A DNA stretch of 64,000 nt. Origin: Photorhabdus khanii NC19 (lineage in GTDB: Bacteria; Pseudomonadota; Gammaproteobacteria; Enterobacterales; Enterobacteriaceae). A program made the position numbers and the translations under genes. This document shows, one piece after another, positions 18,534 to 29,097 of the stretch (positions are counted from its first letter, which is position 1; each line of letters starts with the position of its first letter). The stretch is from the NCBI RefSeq assembly GCF_000517265.1, contig NZ_AYSJ01000004.1:486278-550277 (forward strand). The letters are read 5' to 3'. The notes under the pieces were generated by a model. That model was not told where the DNA came from. It did no database searches and saw nothing but the letters and a program-made list of their open reading frames with translations.

Positions 18534-21110
18534 TCAGTAATGCGACACAGAACGATAAAGTTCCGGCTGCTCTTCTCCACCGGTTTCCCCATCATCAGCC
18601 ACACACAACTGTGAAAAATAGGATCCACTGAATGGAATCACCTGAATCTGGTCTTTCATTTGCACAATCTGATAAAACTGTGGCAGGTTAAAGTTGATAA
18701 AACTTGATCCGTAAGTAAATCGATCATGCGATGAAGAATAAAACCGACTGACGTCACGTACCAGTTCTTCCTTACTTCCCTCACAATGAGAATAGATTTC
18801 CACCCGGTTGGTTTCATCCAGGATATAAATATTAAAACTTTTATTATCTTGAGTATTTTCGAAGAAAAACTGAATGATGCCCTCGCTGGCAAAACCATCA
18901 ACCACAGCAGGCAAATGTGTCTCTTTAGTATTAATTTTTACCGGCAACCCATGCAGTTTGTTATTAGAAATTGCCCCATAGAATTCCACGGCATTCTCCA
19001 ATTTCTGCACAGAGACGTTAAGACGTTCAAAGAAAAGCCCCCAAGTCTGGCCCGCAATGCGCAGTGCTTTAAAACGGCCCGGATCCTGACGATTGCTGGA
19101 TAAACGCAACTCAATACATTCAGATACCAGTTGCTGGATCCGGGTTCGGATAAGCCCGCGTAAATGTTCACAATAACAGAACACTTCAACAGCCGCCGGC
19201 GGTGCAGCATCTTGATGCATTTTACCCAATATGGTTTTCAATGCTTCCAAAACAGACTGCTCGCCACTAAAATGCAATGTTCTCACTTCATTCCATGAAT
19301 TGCGGTAAAGCAAGTCGATGCTTCCCACCAAACACTGTTGCGATTCTCCAAAACTGAATACATCAAGCTTGCGGAAGTCAAAATGCACAACCTGATTAGA
19401 GAACGCCGCGGTCGGATCTTTCTCCAGATTAACAATAATCGCCAAGTGGCGGATTTCACACGGACTATAGAGCGCTTTTGGCGTCGGTGCAGGTAAACGG
19501 ATAGGAAAATGAGCGGAAATATCGTTAATCAGTTCATGCAACTTCAGTTCATCACACTGGGCTTCACCATGATGAATATGAATACAGGATTTTTCTGTCA
19601 ATAAGCCGTTAAAATAGGTCCACGACACCAATTTATTTAGGTAACGATTATATTCCAGAGGCTGATGACCGATAATTGATTCAATTATCGGTGCCTGATT
19701 GTAAAGATACCAGCCGCCGCGATTTGCACGTCCTTGAGGCACATAAATAAATGTTAAATGTCTCTCTGACAGGTCCGGTGAGATCTGTGGATTAACCAGC
19801 GTCACCTTACCCGGCAACGCTTCAAATGCAGCGTAGAGTTTACGGGTCAGCACACCAATATCCTGTGGACTGGCACTGACACTCAGATTATTACGGCGGG
19901 CAAAACGGATAAGGTTACGGTAACTCTGCATCATGGTATCAAGCAGTTCATTATGGGCATCACGAACCTGCTCAATTTTCCATGAATTGCGGTTATCCAG
20001 AATGCCCAACCGCTCTGTATCCCACTTCCACTCATATACCAACTGAGTCAAAACCTGACGTCGCCAACCGGTACAACCTTCATCATCCTGGTTTAGAGAG
20101 AGCTTTTCACAAACTTTTAAATAGAAGCATCGACGTATTAAATCTAAGCGAGTCGTATCATTAATTTCTATCAGATAGCGGGTAACACGCTCAAGCATCA
20201 TGCTGTATGCATCAAGGCCAAATGAAACTATTTCACCCGCATGCAAACGCTGTTTCATCTCCATTGCCAGTAATTTACCATTGGGATATTCCCAGGAATA
20301 TGCCTCCAGCAACAAGCTTTTCAATACGGCTTTATAAGGAGAGTCGATACTTTTGTAAAGTTGCCATAAGCTGGCGCCAAAGTATTCTTCAGCGGATAGT
20401 TCTCCTAATCCACCGAGATCAAGCCACTCATTTGGCGTCAGAACACCTTGCGCATAAAGAGATAAAACATATTCGTCATAATGGCGCTCTTCTTCTACAG
20501 GCACCATTTCCCATAACAAACGCTTACCTGCCATACGCACCGCAGTACGGTAAAATTCATCAAGTAACAGAATATGCTGAGTAGAACCGCAATCTTCACC
20601 GCCAAGACGACCACTGGCATTATGGCGAAAGCGGTTTTCATCAATAAGAAAAAAATTGACTTCGATACCAAGCGCTGCCGCCCATTGTTCAATAAGCGTA
20701 CACTTACGTTGCAACAGGAGGCGCTCATCATTATCAAGCCACGACTGATGACATACCCAAATATCCAAATCAGAACAACTACTTTGCCCGATTGACGAAG
20801 TACTCCCCATTGAGTAAATACCCGTAATAGGAAGCTGACCATTAGCAGGCTGTTCTATGGAGTGTTCTAATTTACTTTCTAAATCATTAAGATAAGATTT
20901 TTGTGACTCATCATGCACGAAAAAACATACGCCGTAAGGAACATTATCATTAATGTAACCTGGCATCATCGGATGATGATAATGCAATAATACTGGCAGT
21001 AAACTGTATACCTGTTTAAATTCCGCACTCATGGCGGTGGAGGCGCGTTCTAACCTGAGTTGGTTTATCGCATCCAGTCTCTGCTTCAGTGTTTCGATGT
21101 AAAGGTACAA
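18534..21110 (-). CDS. cyaA: Class I adenylate cyclase
   Basis: 858 residues, enterobacterial class I type. The N-terminal half is catalytic, with [18 protein letters not shown] (about 102-119) and [11 protein letters not shown]; the C-terminal half is the regulatory domain that responds to the PTS (enzyme IIA-Glc). It makes cAMP for CRP. The start is a TTG (CAA on the plus strand at 21108-21110) opening [19 protein letters not shown], the same rare start used in E. coli cyaA, where it limits translation. A CRP-site-like sequence lies about 100 bases upstream. Confidence 0.97.
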   Translation of the reverse strand: MYLYIETLKQRLDAINQLRLERASTAMSAEFKQVYSLLPVLLHYHHPMMPGYINDNVPYGVCFFVHDESQKSYLNDLESKLEHSIEQPANGQLPITGIYSMGSTSSIGQSSCSDLDIWVCHQSWLDNDERLLLQRKCTLIEQWAAALGIEVNFFLIDENRFRHNASGRLGGEDCGSTQHILLLDEFYRTAVRMAGKRLLWEMVPVEEERHYDEYVLSLYAQGVLTPNEWLDLGGLGELSAEEYFGASLWQLYKSIDSPYKAVLKSLLLEAYSWEYPNGKLLAMEMKQRLHAGEIVSFGLDAYSMMLERVTRYLIEINDTTRLDLIRRCFYLKVCEKLSLNQDDEGCTGWRRQVLTQLVYEWKWDTERLGILDNRNSWKIEQVRDAHNELLDTMMQSYRNLIRFARRNNLSVSASPQDIGVLTRKLYAAFEALPGKVTLVNPQISPDLSERHLTFIYVPQGRANRGGWYLYNQAPIIESIIGHQPLEYNRYLNKLVSWTYFNGLLTEKSCIHIHHGEAQCDELKLHELINDISAHFPIRLPAPTPKALYSPCEIRHLAIIVNLEKDPTAAFSNQVVHFDFRKLDVFSFGESQQCLVGSIDLLYRNSWNEVRTLHFSGEQSVLEALKTILGKMHQDAAPPAAVEVFCYCEHLRGLIRTRIQQLVSECIELRLSSNRQDPGRFKALRIAGQTWGLFFERLNVSVQKLENAVEFYGAISNNKLHGLPVKINTKETHLPAVVDGFASEGIIQFFFENTQDNKSFNIYILDETNRVEIYSHCEGSKEELVRDVSRFYSSSHDRFTYGSSFINFNLPQFYQIVQMKDQIQVIPFSGSYFSQLCVADDGETGGEEQPELYRSVSHY

Positions 21111-21703
21111 GACGTCTCGCCCGATTGAGTTCCAGTGCCCAGATAAATCCCCCGCTTCCGGCTGTTATAACTTAATGGAATTATTTAGAATGATTTTTAC
21201 CAATTTATTACCGGAAACGTGATCAATTTAACATCTTGTAGATAAACCGTAAAGTCAGTAAAGCAATTGAATTGCGATGTGACACCAGACAAAAAACAGA
21301 ATAACTTATTGTTATATATAACAATAACCTAAAAAACCATACTTTTTATACTTTCTTTTATGAAGGAAATTTTCTCTGCTCATTTTTCAAGTCATGTATC
21401 TAATGCTTTTTTATCAGCCGCCTCATAAAAATAACCCATTAGCTATATTTTAATTAGTCATTCTTTTCATTCAAGATTTTCTAATTACAGAAATAATTTA
21501 CTGAAAAAGTTAATTCATATTTAAATTAATCTACTTTATATAGATATAAAATAATTTAAAAATTAAAATTTATTTTATATTTCAACCTAATCTGCACACT
21601 TTCTTCTCAGGCATTAACTGGAAAAAAAACTGCTGAAGTGTTAAAACGAGTGCTAGTTTTTCATTTATATGACGGCAGAAAAGCCTGAGAAATCTAAACA
21701 TCT
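21111..21703. other. Divergent regulatory region between cyaA and hemC
   Basis: 593 bases with no gene. The half next to cyaA is conserved with E. coli and holds the CRP site. The rest, especially 21290-21600, is strongly AT-rich with long A/T runs, and I see no confident promoter hexamers for hemC. The hemC start has only a weak ribosome site. Confidence 0.6.
21212..21233 (-). promoter_or_regulatory. CRP site of the cyaA promoter
   Basis: On the minus strand the core reads TTAAATTGATCACGTTT, which I recall as the sequence of the CRP site that represses the main cyaA promoter (P2) in E. coli. The TGATC-ACG centre fits the TGTGA-N6-TCACA consensus only in part, but placement and flanks are conserved. 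This supports feedback control of cAMP synthesis. Confidence 0.7.
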
Positions 21704-22645
21704 ATGTCAACAAAAACCATCCGAATCGCAACCCGTCAAAGCCCTTTGGCTATATGGCAGACACTTCATGTTCAGCAAAAATTACAACAACATCACCCAG
21801 ACTTGGAAATTCAACTGGTTCCGATGGTAACCCAAGGCGATATCATTCTGGATACCCCTCTGGCAAAAGTGGGCGGCAAGGGGCTATTTGTCAAAGAATT
21901 AGAATGGGCTTTGCTTGAAGGGCGGGCCGATATCGCGGTTCATTCAATGAAAGATGTACCGATCTCTTTTCCTGAAGGACTGGGCTTGGTCACTATTTGT
22001 GAACGTGATGATCCGCGCGATGCTTTTGTTTCTGTTAAATATAATGCTCTTGATGAACTACCAACAGGCAGCATTGTTGGCACATCAAGTTTACGCCGTC
22101 AGTGCCAACTCCGTGCATTACGTCCCGACCTGATTATCCGTGACCTTCGGGGTAATGTCGGCACCCGTCTGAATAAGCTGGATAATGGTCATTACGATGC
22201 CATCATTCTCGCTGTTGCAGGATTGAAAAGGTTAAAACTGCATGAACGTATCCGTATGCCGTTGTCTGTAGAACAATCATTACCTGCCGTTGGCCAAGGC
22301 GCTGTGGGAATTGAATGCCGCCTTGACGACCAGCAAACACAAGCTCTGCTGGCACCATTAAATCATTATGATACAGAAATCTGTGTTCTTGCCGAACGGG
22401 CAATGAATACCCGTTTGGAAGGAGGCTGCCAAGTACCAATAGGCAGCTATGCCATCTGGCAGGATGAGAAAATCTGGCTACGGGCATTGGTTGGAGCACC
22501 GGATGGCAGCGTTATTATTCGTGGTGAGAGAACCGCATTAGCAAAAGATGCCAGTCAGGCAGGGATTAAACTGGCAGAAGAGTTGCTGGAACGGGGAGCG
22601 AAGGCAATTCTGACCGACGTTTATCAAGGAAATCCCCCCACATGA
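21704..22645 (+). CDS. hemC: Porphobilinogen deaminase (hydroxymethylbilane synthase)
   Basis: 313 residues. It polymerises four porphobilinogens into hydroxymethylbilane. Conserved features are [16 protein letters not shown] (about 80-86), [19 protein letters not shown] and the dipyrromethane-cofactor Cys242 in [10 protein letters not shown]. Its end overlaps the hemD start by four bases (ATGA), so the hemCDXY genes form one operon divergent from cyaA, as in E. coli. Confidence 0.97.
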   Translation: MSTKTIRIATRQSPLAIWQTLHVQQKLQQHHPDLEIQLVPMVTQGDIILDTPLAKVGGKGLFVKELEWALLEGRADIAVHSMKDVPISFPEGLGLVTICERDDPRDAFVSVKYNALDELPTGSIVGTSSLRRQCQLRALRPDLIIRDLRGNVGTRLNKLDNGHYDAIILAVAGLKRLKLHERIRMPLSVEQSLPAVGQGAVGIECRLDDQQTQALLAPLNHYDTEICVLAERAMNTRLEGGCQVPIGSYAIWQDEKIWLRALVGAPDGSVIIRGERTALAKDASQAGIKLAEELLERGAKAILTDVYQGNPPT

Positions 22646-23382
22646 GCATTCTGGTGACACGGCCTTCTCCTGCCGGAGAAGAATTAGTCAAAAAGTTACA
22701 GGCAGCGGGAAAAACTGCTTTCAGCGCACCTTTAATCAATATTCACCCAGGTTCAGAGCTGCCACAGCTAGCTGAGAAGCTCAGTCAGCTGAATGCCGGT
22801 GATATGGTATTTCTGTTGTCAAAAAATGCAGTTCATTATGCAAATTCACAGTTAAATAAAATTAATCTGTCATGGCCTGACAAGCTGATTTATTATGCTA
22901 TTGGCAGATCAACCGCACTGGCTTTTCATCAATTGACTGATATAAATATTATCTGGTCATTAGAGGGTGAAACCAGCGAAATCCTGCTGGAACTACCATC
23001 ATTACATCAGATTGAAAATAAACTGGCTTTGTTGCTCAGAGGAAATGTCGGGCGTGAGGTTATTGCCCACACGTTGACAGAAAGAGGGGCCTCAATTAGT
23101 TATTGTGAATGTTATCTTCGCCAGCCAGTAGACTATCCGGCAGCAAAATTCAGTGCCCACTGGCAAAAATGTGGAGTACAGACTTTAATTGTAACCAGTG
23201 GCGAAATACTGCAACTGTTATATAACTTAATTCCCGAAAGTGATCGGAATAGGTGGTTATTAAATTGCCGCCTTGTTGTGGTAAGCGAGCGTCTTGCACA
23301 CACCGCCCAGAACTTGGGCTGGCAAGATATTAAAGTTGCAAAAAGTGCAGACAACGATGCCTTAATTCAGGCACTAGAATAA
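22642..23382 (+). CDS. hemD: Uroporphyrinogen-III synthase
   Basis: 246 residues, two-lobed fold. N-terminal [17 protein letters not shown], a linker, and a C-terminal [14 protein letters not shown] segment typical of HemD (the T-S motif in lobe 2). It closes and inverts hydroxymethylbilane to uroporphyrinogen III. HemD sequences are poorly conserved, so identification rests strongly on position between hemC and hemX. It is translationally coupled to hemC. Confidence 0.94.
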   Translation: MSILVTRPSPAGEELVKKLQAAGKTAFSAPLINIHPGSELPQLAEKLSQLNAGDMVFLLSKNAVHYANSQLNKINLSWPDKLIYYAIGRSTALAFHQLTDINIIWSLEGETSEILLELPSLHQIENKLALLLRGNVGREVIAHTLTERGASISYCECYLRQPVDYPAAKFSAHWQKCGVQTLIVTSGEILQLLYNLIPESDRNRWLLNCRLVVVSERLAHTAQNLGWQDIKVAKSADNDALIQALE

Positions 23383-23402
23383 ACTGACATGGGATGCCCA
23401 CT

Positions 23403-24536
23403 ATGACGGAGCAAAAACAGTCCGCAGAGACGGTTGAAAAAACAATAAATACGGTTGGAAACTCGCAACCGCCCGAAACAGTGCCTCAAAAGCAAGAATG
23501 TTCTGGCACTCTGAGAAGTATTATTACTATTGCAATTATTCTGGCAATCGGTGGCGGCCTTTATTACTACGGACAACAGCAAAGCCATTTACTCAGTGCG
23601 GAAAACCATGAACTGCGCCAACAATTGGAATCCTTGAAACAACAGCAATCACAAGATAAACAACGTATTGAAATTCTATTCAAAGAACAATCGCAAGCTT
23701 TAAACCATTTTGCCTCACAAGCAGCACAAAATGATCAATTGGATAATCGTCTGCAAGAGTTACAAGCCAAAATCTCTTCGTTATCCAGTTCTGACGTAAA
23801 AAGCTGGCTACTGGCGCAAGCTGACTTTTTAGTCAAAATGGCCGGCCGGAAATTATGGAATGATCAAGATGTCGTCACCGCCGCAGCCCTACTAAAAAAT
23901 GCAGATGCCAGTCTCGCTGAGATGAATGATCCAAGCCTGATTGAAATCCGTCGTGCAATTACACAGGACATCAGCGCATTATCTGCCATCAATCAGGTTG
24001 ATTTTGATGGTGCCATCCTACGGGTTAATCAACTCTCTAACCAAGTAGATAACCTGCGTCTGGCTGACAACACAATTGATGGTTTACCTATGGATGAAGA
24101 CAATGATGAATTAACCGGTTCATTATCTGAATGGCGTCAGAATCTGAATAAAAGCTGGAACAGCTTTATAGATAATTTTATTACTATCCGTCGCCGCGAT
24201 ACCACAGCAGAACCATTACTGGCACCAAATCAGGATATCTATCTACGGGAGAATATCCGTGCCCGTCTGTTGATTGCAGCTCAAGCAATACCGCGTCATC
24301 AGAGTGAAGTTTTTAAACAATCACTGGAAACGGTTTCAACCTGGGTCAGAGCTTACTTTGATATCAACGATCCAAATACCAAAGCATTCCTAGAAGAAAT
24401 TGATTCACTCAGTCAGCAACCTGTTTCCATGACGGTACCCAATCATCTTTCAAGTCAGCCTTTACTGGAAAAACTGATGCAAACCCGGGTTCGCAACTTG
24501 CTGTCCCAGTCCTCTGAAACCCATCTGGAGGGCTAA
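23403..24536 (+). CDS. hemX: HemX membrane protein
   Basis: 377 residues. A polar N-terminus (about 35), one TM helix (about 39-55, [17 protein letters not shown]), then a Gln-rich coiled coil (about 70-130) and a periplasmic helical domain. This is the HemX family formerly annotated as a uroporphyrin-III methyltransferase; it has no methyltransferase motifs, and its role in heme synthesis is not well defined. The ATG at 23403 matches MTEQ in enterics and has GGGA upstream; an in-frame ATG at 23394 is possible. It is third in hemCDXY. Confidence 0.9.
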   Translation: MTEQKQSAETVEKTINTVGNSQPPETVPQKQECSGTLRSIITIAIILAIGGGLYYYGQQQSHLLSAENHELRQQLESLKQQQSQDKQRIEILFKEQSQALNHFASQAAQNDQLDNRLQELQAKISSLSSSDVKSWLLAQADFLVKMAGRKLWNDQDVVTAAALLKNADASLAEMNDPSLIEIRRAITQDISALSAINQVDFDGAILRVNQLSNQVDNLRLADNTIDGLPMDEDNDELTGSLSEWRQNLNKSWNSFIDNFITIRRRDTTAEPLLAPNQDIYLRENIRARLLIAAQAIPRHQSEVFKQSLETVSTWVRAYFDINDPNTKAFLEEIDSLSQQPVSMTVPNHLSSQPLLEKLMQTRVRNLLSQSSETHLEG

Positions 24537-24539
24537 GTT

Positions 24540-25748
24540 ATGCTAAAAGTTTTGTTACTGTTTGTTGTACTGATTGTTGGTATTGTGCTTGGCCCAATCG
24601 TTGCGGGTCATCAGGGATATGTTCTGATTCAGACTGACAACTACAATATTGAAACCAGTGTTACCGGCCTGTTCATTATATTTGTTCTGTTACAAATGGT
24701 GCTCTGCTTCCTTGGCTGGTGCTACCGTAGAGTTATGCATACAGGCTCCCGTACCCGAGGTTGGTTCCTCGGACGTAAACGCAACCGCGCTCATGCTCAA
24801 ACAAAGGAAGCGTTAATCAAGCTGGCCGAAGGTGATTTTAAACAAGTTGAGCAATTACTGACCCGTAATGCTGATCATGCAGAACAACCTGTAGTCAACT
24901 ACTTGCTGGCAGCCGAAGCAGCCCAACAACGTGGAGATGAATTCCGTACTAATCAGTATCTGGAACGTGCGGCAGAAGTCGCAGACAATAATCAGTTACC
25001 TGTGGATATTACCCGTGTACGTATTCAACTGGCACAAGGTGAAATTCATGCAGCTCGCCACGGTATAGACAAACTTCTGAATCAAGCTTCACGCCATCCA
25101 GAAGTTTTACGCCTGGCTGAACAGGCTTACACAAGATCGGGAGCTTACCAGTCACTGATTGATATACTGCCAACAATGGAGAAAATCCATCTGCATGATG
25201 AGTTACAAATTCATAAACTACGCCAACAAGCCTATATCGGTCTGATGAATCAATATATGGCAGAACAAGGCAGCGAAGGTTTAAAACGCTGGTGGCATGA
25301 TCAAAGCCGTAAAATTCGCCATAACGTGGCTTTGCAGATTGCAATATCTGAGCATTTGATTGAATGTGATGACCATGAAACAGCACAAAAAATCATCCTG
25401 GAAAGTTTAAAACGTCAATACGATGAACGTTTATTGTCGTTGATTCCACGGTTAAAAAGTGAAGATCCAAAGCCGGTACAAAAAGCGCTGGACCATCAGT
25501 TAAAGCAACATGGCGCAACCCCTCTGCTAAACAGTACTCTTGGACAGGTTGCTTTACGCCACGGAGAATGGGAAAAAGCAACAAAAGATTTTCAAGCCGC
25601 ATTAGATCAGCGGCCAGATGCCCATGATTATGCCTGGTTAGCAGATGCATTGGATAAGTTACGCAAACCGGAAGAAGCGGCACAGGTTCGCCGTGAGGGA
25701 TTGGTGCTAACTTTAAAGCGCGAGAGTGATGTAGCTAATAGCCAATAG
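24540..25748 (+). CDS. hemY: HemY TPR-containing membrane protein
   Basis: 402 residues. Two N-terminal TM helices (about 1-20 and 42-62) with the family GPIVAGHQGYVLIQTDNYN loop between them, then a cytoplasmic alpha-helical region of TPR-like repeats (about 95-390). It belongs to the HemY_N family of the hemCDXY operon. Its role in late heme synthesis is indirect and unproven. It starts three bases after hemX. Confidence 0.93.
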   Translation: MLKVLLLFVVLIVGIVLGPIVAGHQGYVLIQTDNYNIETSVTGLFIIFVLLQMVLCFLGWCYRRVMHTGSRTRGWFLGRKRNRAHAQTKEALIKLAEGDFKQVEQLLTRNADHAEQPVVNYLLAAEAAQQRGDEFRTNQYLERAAEVADNNQLPVDITRVRIQLAQGEIHAARHGIDKLLNQASRHPEVLRLAEQAYTRSGAYQSLIDILPTMEKIHLHDELQIHKLRQQAYIGLMNQYMAEQGSEGLKRWWHDQSRKIRHNVALQIAISEHLIECDDHETAQKIILESLKRQYDERLLSLIPRLKSEDPKPVQKALDHQLKQHGATPLLNSTLGQVALRHGEWEKATKDFQAALDQRPDAHDYAWLADALDKLRKPEEAAQVRREGLVLTLKRESDVANSQ

Positions 25749-25815
25749 TGCCAGCTAACCTCTAGTTTCATAATCTATCCATCACTATTCCTTTAAGATA
25801 TTCATTTCATTGATT

Positions 25816-25845
25816 AAAAATGCCCTCCACACGAGGGCATTTTTC
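25816..25845. terminator. Bidirectional terminator between hemY and the TM2 gene
   Basis: AAAA, then stem ATGCCCTC (25820-25827), loop CACAC, GAGGGCAT (25833-25840), then TTTTT. Both orientations have a U-tract, ending hemCDXY on the plus strand and the TM2-domain gene on the minus strand. Confidence 0.9.
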
Positions 25846-26147
25846 TAGCCATACTTTCTGGCAAAATCTTCATCAGAAGTGCAAAGATAAATAATAAATT
25901 CAATAAATGAGATAAAATAGGGGATAAATGTCCAGCAAAATAACAAATATAAAATCCCCATACCAATTTTACCCAGATAAAATTTATGAGCACCAATAAA
26001 GCCAAGAAAAAATGCCAACAATGCAGCAACAATTCTGCTTTTACTACCAGAAGAATATGCCTTTATCACCGCACCACAATGCGGGCATGATTGTGCCGAT
26101 TCATGCAACATTTGACCACAACCAAAGCATCCGATCATTTTTGACAT
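25845..26147 (-). CDS. TM2-domain protein with N-terminal zinc ribbon
   Basis: 100 residues. An N-terminal zinc-ribbon with two CxxC pairs (C7/C10 and C21/C24: CFGCG, CPHCG), then a TM2 domain with two hydrophobic helices (about 36-55 and 62-88) and the family motif FLGFIGAHKFYLGKIGMGIL. The function of bacterial TM2 proteins is not known. AAAGGA lies about 9 bases before the ATG. It is an insertion between hemY and the tRNA operon relative to the E. coli order. Confidence 0.88.
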   Translation of the reverse strand: MSKMIGCFGCGQMLHESAQSCPHCGAVIKAYSSGSKSRIVAALLAFFLGFIGAHKFYLGKIGMGILYLLFCWTFIPYFISFIEFIIYLCTSDEDFARKYG

Positions 26148-26629
26148 CTCTATTTCCTTTAAATAAGTTAGGAAGAAATAACTGTAACTAAGTCAGTTTT
26201 ATAGCAGAAACCAATAGTCGTATTTCCTGTTTTGCTTATATTAATATCTAAACAGTATATAAATCTATCAGAGATTCCCTAACGATAGACAAAAAAAACA
26301 CCTACCCTAGAAATAAAGATAGGTGTACAAATACAATCAGGTCTACAGACGGATAGTGCCTCACTCAACGTTAAGTCCGATCGGCGATGAAAAGATGGCT
26401 ATATCTTACTCATCTGTGACATGGACAATAGGCACCGATAATCGGCTCTGCATCATCCCTGGGTTTATGAAGCATATGCTGTCATAAGAAATAGGATGAG
26501 CATCTACGTTTTGTAGTAATGCATTTAACATGCCAACTTTTATCCGGATGATAAATCGCTTCACCTCATCGGTTATTTCTCTATTTATTACAACGAGAAA
26601 GCAAATCATCACAAAATCCACTTCATTGA

Positions 26630-26713
26630 CTGTCTCTTATTTGAGACAACGTATAACACATTTATTATTTTTCATTTTAATTCAATATGTTATAAGTCTC
26701 TTATTTGAGACAG
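26630..26713. repeat. Pair of identical 16-bp GTCTC palindromes, 64 bases apart
   Basis: GTCTCTTATTTGAGAC occurs at 26632-26647 and again at 26696-26711, an arm-loop-arm inverted repeat (GTCTC/GAGAC, spacer TTATTT). The outer flanks are themselves mirror-like: CTG before the first copy and CAG after the last, with ATAAC inside each end. The 84-bp segment could be a MITE-like element with terminal inverted repeats or a double operator. No target-site duplication is obvious. Confidence 0.6.
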
Positions 26714-26871
26714 CTAATATATCAATCGTCGTCAAAATACAACAAGATGAAAAATTATTATATAAAACAAGTAGCTAATGTCGGAAAACAATTCACTGAA
26801 CTTAAATTGAATCAAGCACACACTACGAGTAATGAACAGAAGGGGAAACAAAAAATAGGAAAGGAGAAAGC

Positions 26872-26893
26872 AAAAAACCCTGCATTGCAGGGT
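26872..26893 (-). terminator. Rho-independent terminator of the tRNA operon
   Basis: On the minus strand: stem ACCCTGC, loop AAT, GCAGGGT, followed by TTTTTT, 12 bases after the proline tRNA. A classic strong terminator. Confidence 0.92.
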
Positions 26894-26904
26894 CCTTCAG
26901 AATT

Positions 26905-26981
26905 TGGTCGGCGAGAGAGGATTCGAACCTCCGACCCACTGGTCCCAAACCAGTTGCGCTACCAAGCTGCGCTACTCGCCG
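26905..26981 (-). tRNA. proM: tRNA-Pro (anticodon TGG)
   Basis: 77 bases including encoded CCA. The anticodon stem-loop CTGG-TTTGGGA-CCAG gives TGG, and the T loop GGTTCGAATCC is intact. Last gene of the Arg-His-Leu-Pro operon, the same order as argX-hisR-leuT-proM in E. coli. Confidence 0.97.
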
Positions 26982-26999
26982 AAATTTTTTTCTTTTTTA

Positions 27000-27086
27000 T
27001 GGTGCGAAGGGGGGGACTTGAACCCCCACGTCCGTAAGGACACTAACACCTGAAGCTAGCGCGTCTACCAATTCCGCCACCCTCGC
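27000..27086 (-). tRNA. leuT: tRNA-Leu (anticodon CAG)
   Basis: 87 bases including CCA, class II with a long variable arm (TGTCCTTACGGACG). The anticodon loop reads CTTCAGG, so CAG, and the T loop is GGTTCAAGTCC. The acceptor stem has one G-T pair (GCGAGGG with CCTTCGC), which is tolerated. Third in the tRNA operon. Confidence 0.96.
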
Positions 27087-27101
27087 GTGTCATAAAAAAG
27101 A

Positions 27102-27178
27102 TGGGGTGGCTAATGGGACTCGAACCCACGACAACTGGAATCACAATCCAGGGCTCTACCAACTGAGCTATAGCCACC
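27102..27178 (-). tRNA. hisR: tRNA-His (anticodon GTG)
   Basis: The 77 bases include CCA and the extra 5' G (G-1) typical of histidine tRNA. The anticodon loop TTGTGAT gives GTG. Second gene of the tRNA operon. Confidence 0.97.
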
Positions 27179-27252
27179 ATAACAGCTATTTTACTACTAT
27201 ATTGCAACTTACAAACAGCGGAAATACACCGCAGCTCTTGCACGCAAATTAA

Positions 27253-27329
<77 letters not shown>

Positions 27330-27350
27330 TTAACGCCGTTGCGGATGGGG

Positions 27351-27379
27351 ATAGTACGGATTTAATGATATACTGTCCA
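27351..27379 (-). promoter_or_regulatory. Sigma70 promoter of the tRNA operon
   Basis: On the minus strand: -35 TGGACA, 17-base spacer, -10 TACTAT, followed by the GC-rich discriminator CCCCATCCGC and the Arg tRNA about 22 bases downstream of the -10. A GC-rich discriminator is typical of stringently controlled stable-RNA promoters. Confidence 0.8.
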
Positions 27380-27477
27380 GCGCTTTTTTTAAGAAATGAT
27401 GCGTTTGATTACACCTTACTCACTTCGTTGATAAAGCCAGCTATCACGCCACTACCCGCTACAGCTATGACAGTAAA

Positions 27478-28854
27478 TCAGACTGTTGGTTTTCTGCTGC
27501 AAAAAAACCTTACTATCCAATAAATCAGCGACACTATCAGCAGAAAACCTCCACCTACCAGCAATGAGAAACGAGTATCCGGGTTAATTGCCATACCTAC
27601 CAATACACAGCATAAAAATGCCAGTGTCAGATAATTCACATAGGGGAACAGGATAGATTTAAAACTATGTTGCTTCAGTGCCTCTTGATGGTACTGACGA
27701 AAACGCAACTGGCTCACCAGAATAACAAACCACGGAATCATTCCCGGCAATACACTGGCACTGTAAACATAAACAAAAACTGCCTGTGGATTTGGGATCA
27801 GGTAATTCAAACTGGAACCTATCAGCAAGCACAAAATTGTAATGGCAATACCGATTACCGGCACACCATTCTTTGACAATTTTGTTAGCGATGAAGGTAA
27901 CTGACGGTTTTGCGCCAATGCGTAGAGCATCCGTCCACCGCTGTACATGCCACTGTTACAACCAGAAAGTGCAGCGGTCAATATCACAAAGTTAATCACA
28001 GCTGCCGCTGAAGTGATACCCACTTTGGTAAAGGTCATCACAAACGGACTACCCTGTGAACCAACTTCTATCCACGGAAATAAGGTAACAACAATAAAAA
28101 TCGCCCCCACGTAGAAAATCAGAATACGCCAGAGAATATTATTAATCGCTTTTTTCAACGTAACCTGTGGATTCTTAGCTTCACCCGCAGTGATGCCTAC
28201 CAGTTCCACACCCTGATAAGACGCAACAACAATACAAAGCGCAAACAGAAACCCTTGCCAACCACCAGCAAAAAAGCCACCATGAGCAGTCAGATTATCC
28301 AATCCAATAGGTTGCCATTGATTACCAATACCAAAAAATATCAATCCCAAGCCAATCAGGATCATGACGATAATTGTGGTCACTTTAATCATAGCAAACC
28401 AAAATTCCAGTTCACCATAAAGACGTACCGCCGCGAGGTTCGCTAAAGCGACTAATGCCACCGCAATCAATGCTGATACCCATTGGGGAAGCTCAGGAAA
28501 CCAGAACTCGGCATAAACTCCGATAGCTGTTATTTCTGATATCCCTACTGCCACCCACATAAACCAATAACCCCAAGCGGTCAGGCATCCCCAATATGGG
28601 CTGAGATATTTATGACCAAAAGAAGCGAAAGAACCCGTGACAGGCTCAAGAAACAGCATTTCACCCATGGATCGCATAATGAAGAAAACAAAAATTCCGG
28701 CAATAATGTAAGCCAGCAAAACAGAAGGACCAGCCCATTTCAACGTGCTGGCTGAGCCCATAAACAGACCGACACCAATAGTTCCACCTAATGCGATTAG
28801 CTCAATATGACGGGCTTCTAAACCTCGTTGTAGGCCCTGTTGTTGATCTGCCAT
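27478..28854 (-). CDS. yifK: Threonine/serine:H+ symporter of the AAT family (YifK/ThrP)
   Basis: 458 residues, 12 predicted TM helices, amino acid-polyamine-organocation superfamily. The N-terminus reads [20 protein letters not shown] with the GGTIGVGLF signature; [19 protein letters not shown] follows TM6. It is very close to E. coli YifK (now ThrP, threonine/serine uptake). The ATG at 28854 is preceded by AGGGA and gives a family-length N-terminus; upstream in-frame codons are ignored. It lies between the tRNA operon and wecG exactly as in E. coli. Confidence 0.93.
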   Translation of the reverse strand: MADQQQGLQRGLEARHIELIALGGTIGVGLFMGSASTLKWAGPSVLLAYIIAGIFVFFIMRSMGEMLFLEPVTGSFASFGHKYLSPYWGCLTAWGYWFMWVAVGISEITAIGVYAEFWFPELPQWVSALIAVALVALANLAAVRLYGELEFWFAMIKVTTIIVMILIGLGLIFFGIGNQWQPIGLDNLTAHGGFFAGGWQGFLFALCIVVASYQGVELVGITAGEAKNPQVTLKKAINNILWRILIFYVGAIFIVVTLFPWIEVGSQGSPFVMTFTKVGITSAAAVINFVILTAALSGCNSGMYSGGRMLYALAQNRQLPSSLTKLSKNGVPVIGIAITILCLLIGSSLNYLIPNPQAVFVYVYSASVLPGMIPWFVILVSQLRFRQYHQEALKQHSFKSILFPYVNYLTLAFLCCVLVGMAINPDTRFSLLVGGGFLLIVSLIYWIVRFFCSRKPTV

Positions 28855-29097
28855 AAATTCCCTGTCCATTGTTATGTGTTTTAATGTGCAATAGTTCAAA
28901 ATATACAAGACTGGTTTTGACCAGCCATAAAAATGGCAAGGATCAAAACACGTTTTTCCGCTCAGTGAAATAAAAAATTACCTAATAATTAGTACAGATG
29001 ACAAAAGCCCGGCAGGATCAAACGGTTATATAGACGCTGTGAAATGAATTTTTTAACAGCCTGCCGCAAATTGTTATACGACAGGCAGACAACATAT

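Larger units (their letters stand above)
26148..26904. other. Gene-free spacer between the TM2 gene and the tRNA operon
   Basis: 757 bases without a supported gene; frames here are short and have no family features. It contains the upstream region of the TM2 gene, a pair of identical GTCTC palindromes (26632-26711) and, at its right end, the terminator of the tRNA operon. In E. coli this interval carries aslB/aslA, which are absent. Confidence 0.6.

Noticed and set aside
26630-26648. Tn5/IS50 end, because CTGTCTCTTAT matches the outer end start
   Set aside because: The similarity stops after 11 bases, no transposase is nearby, and the palindromic structure explains the sequence better.
26705-27037. 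Plus-strand frame of 110 codons running into the tRNA genes
   Set aside because: It reads through the terminator and the antisense of the Pro and Leu tRNA genes; its C-terminal sequence is just translated tRNA, and it begins in a spacer palindrome.
29059-29086. Terminator after wecG (GCCTGCCG...CGACAGGC)
   Set aside because: The stem contains a mismatch and is followed by A-rich rather than U-rich sequence in the wecG direction.
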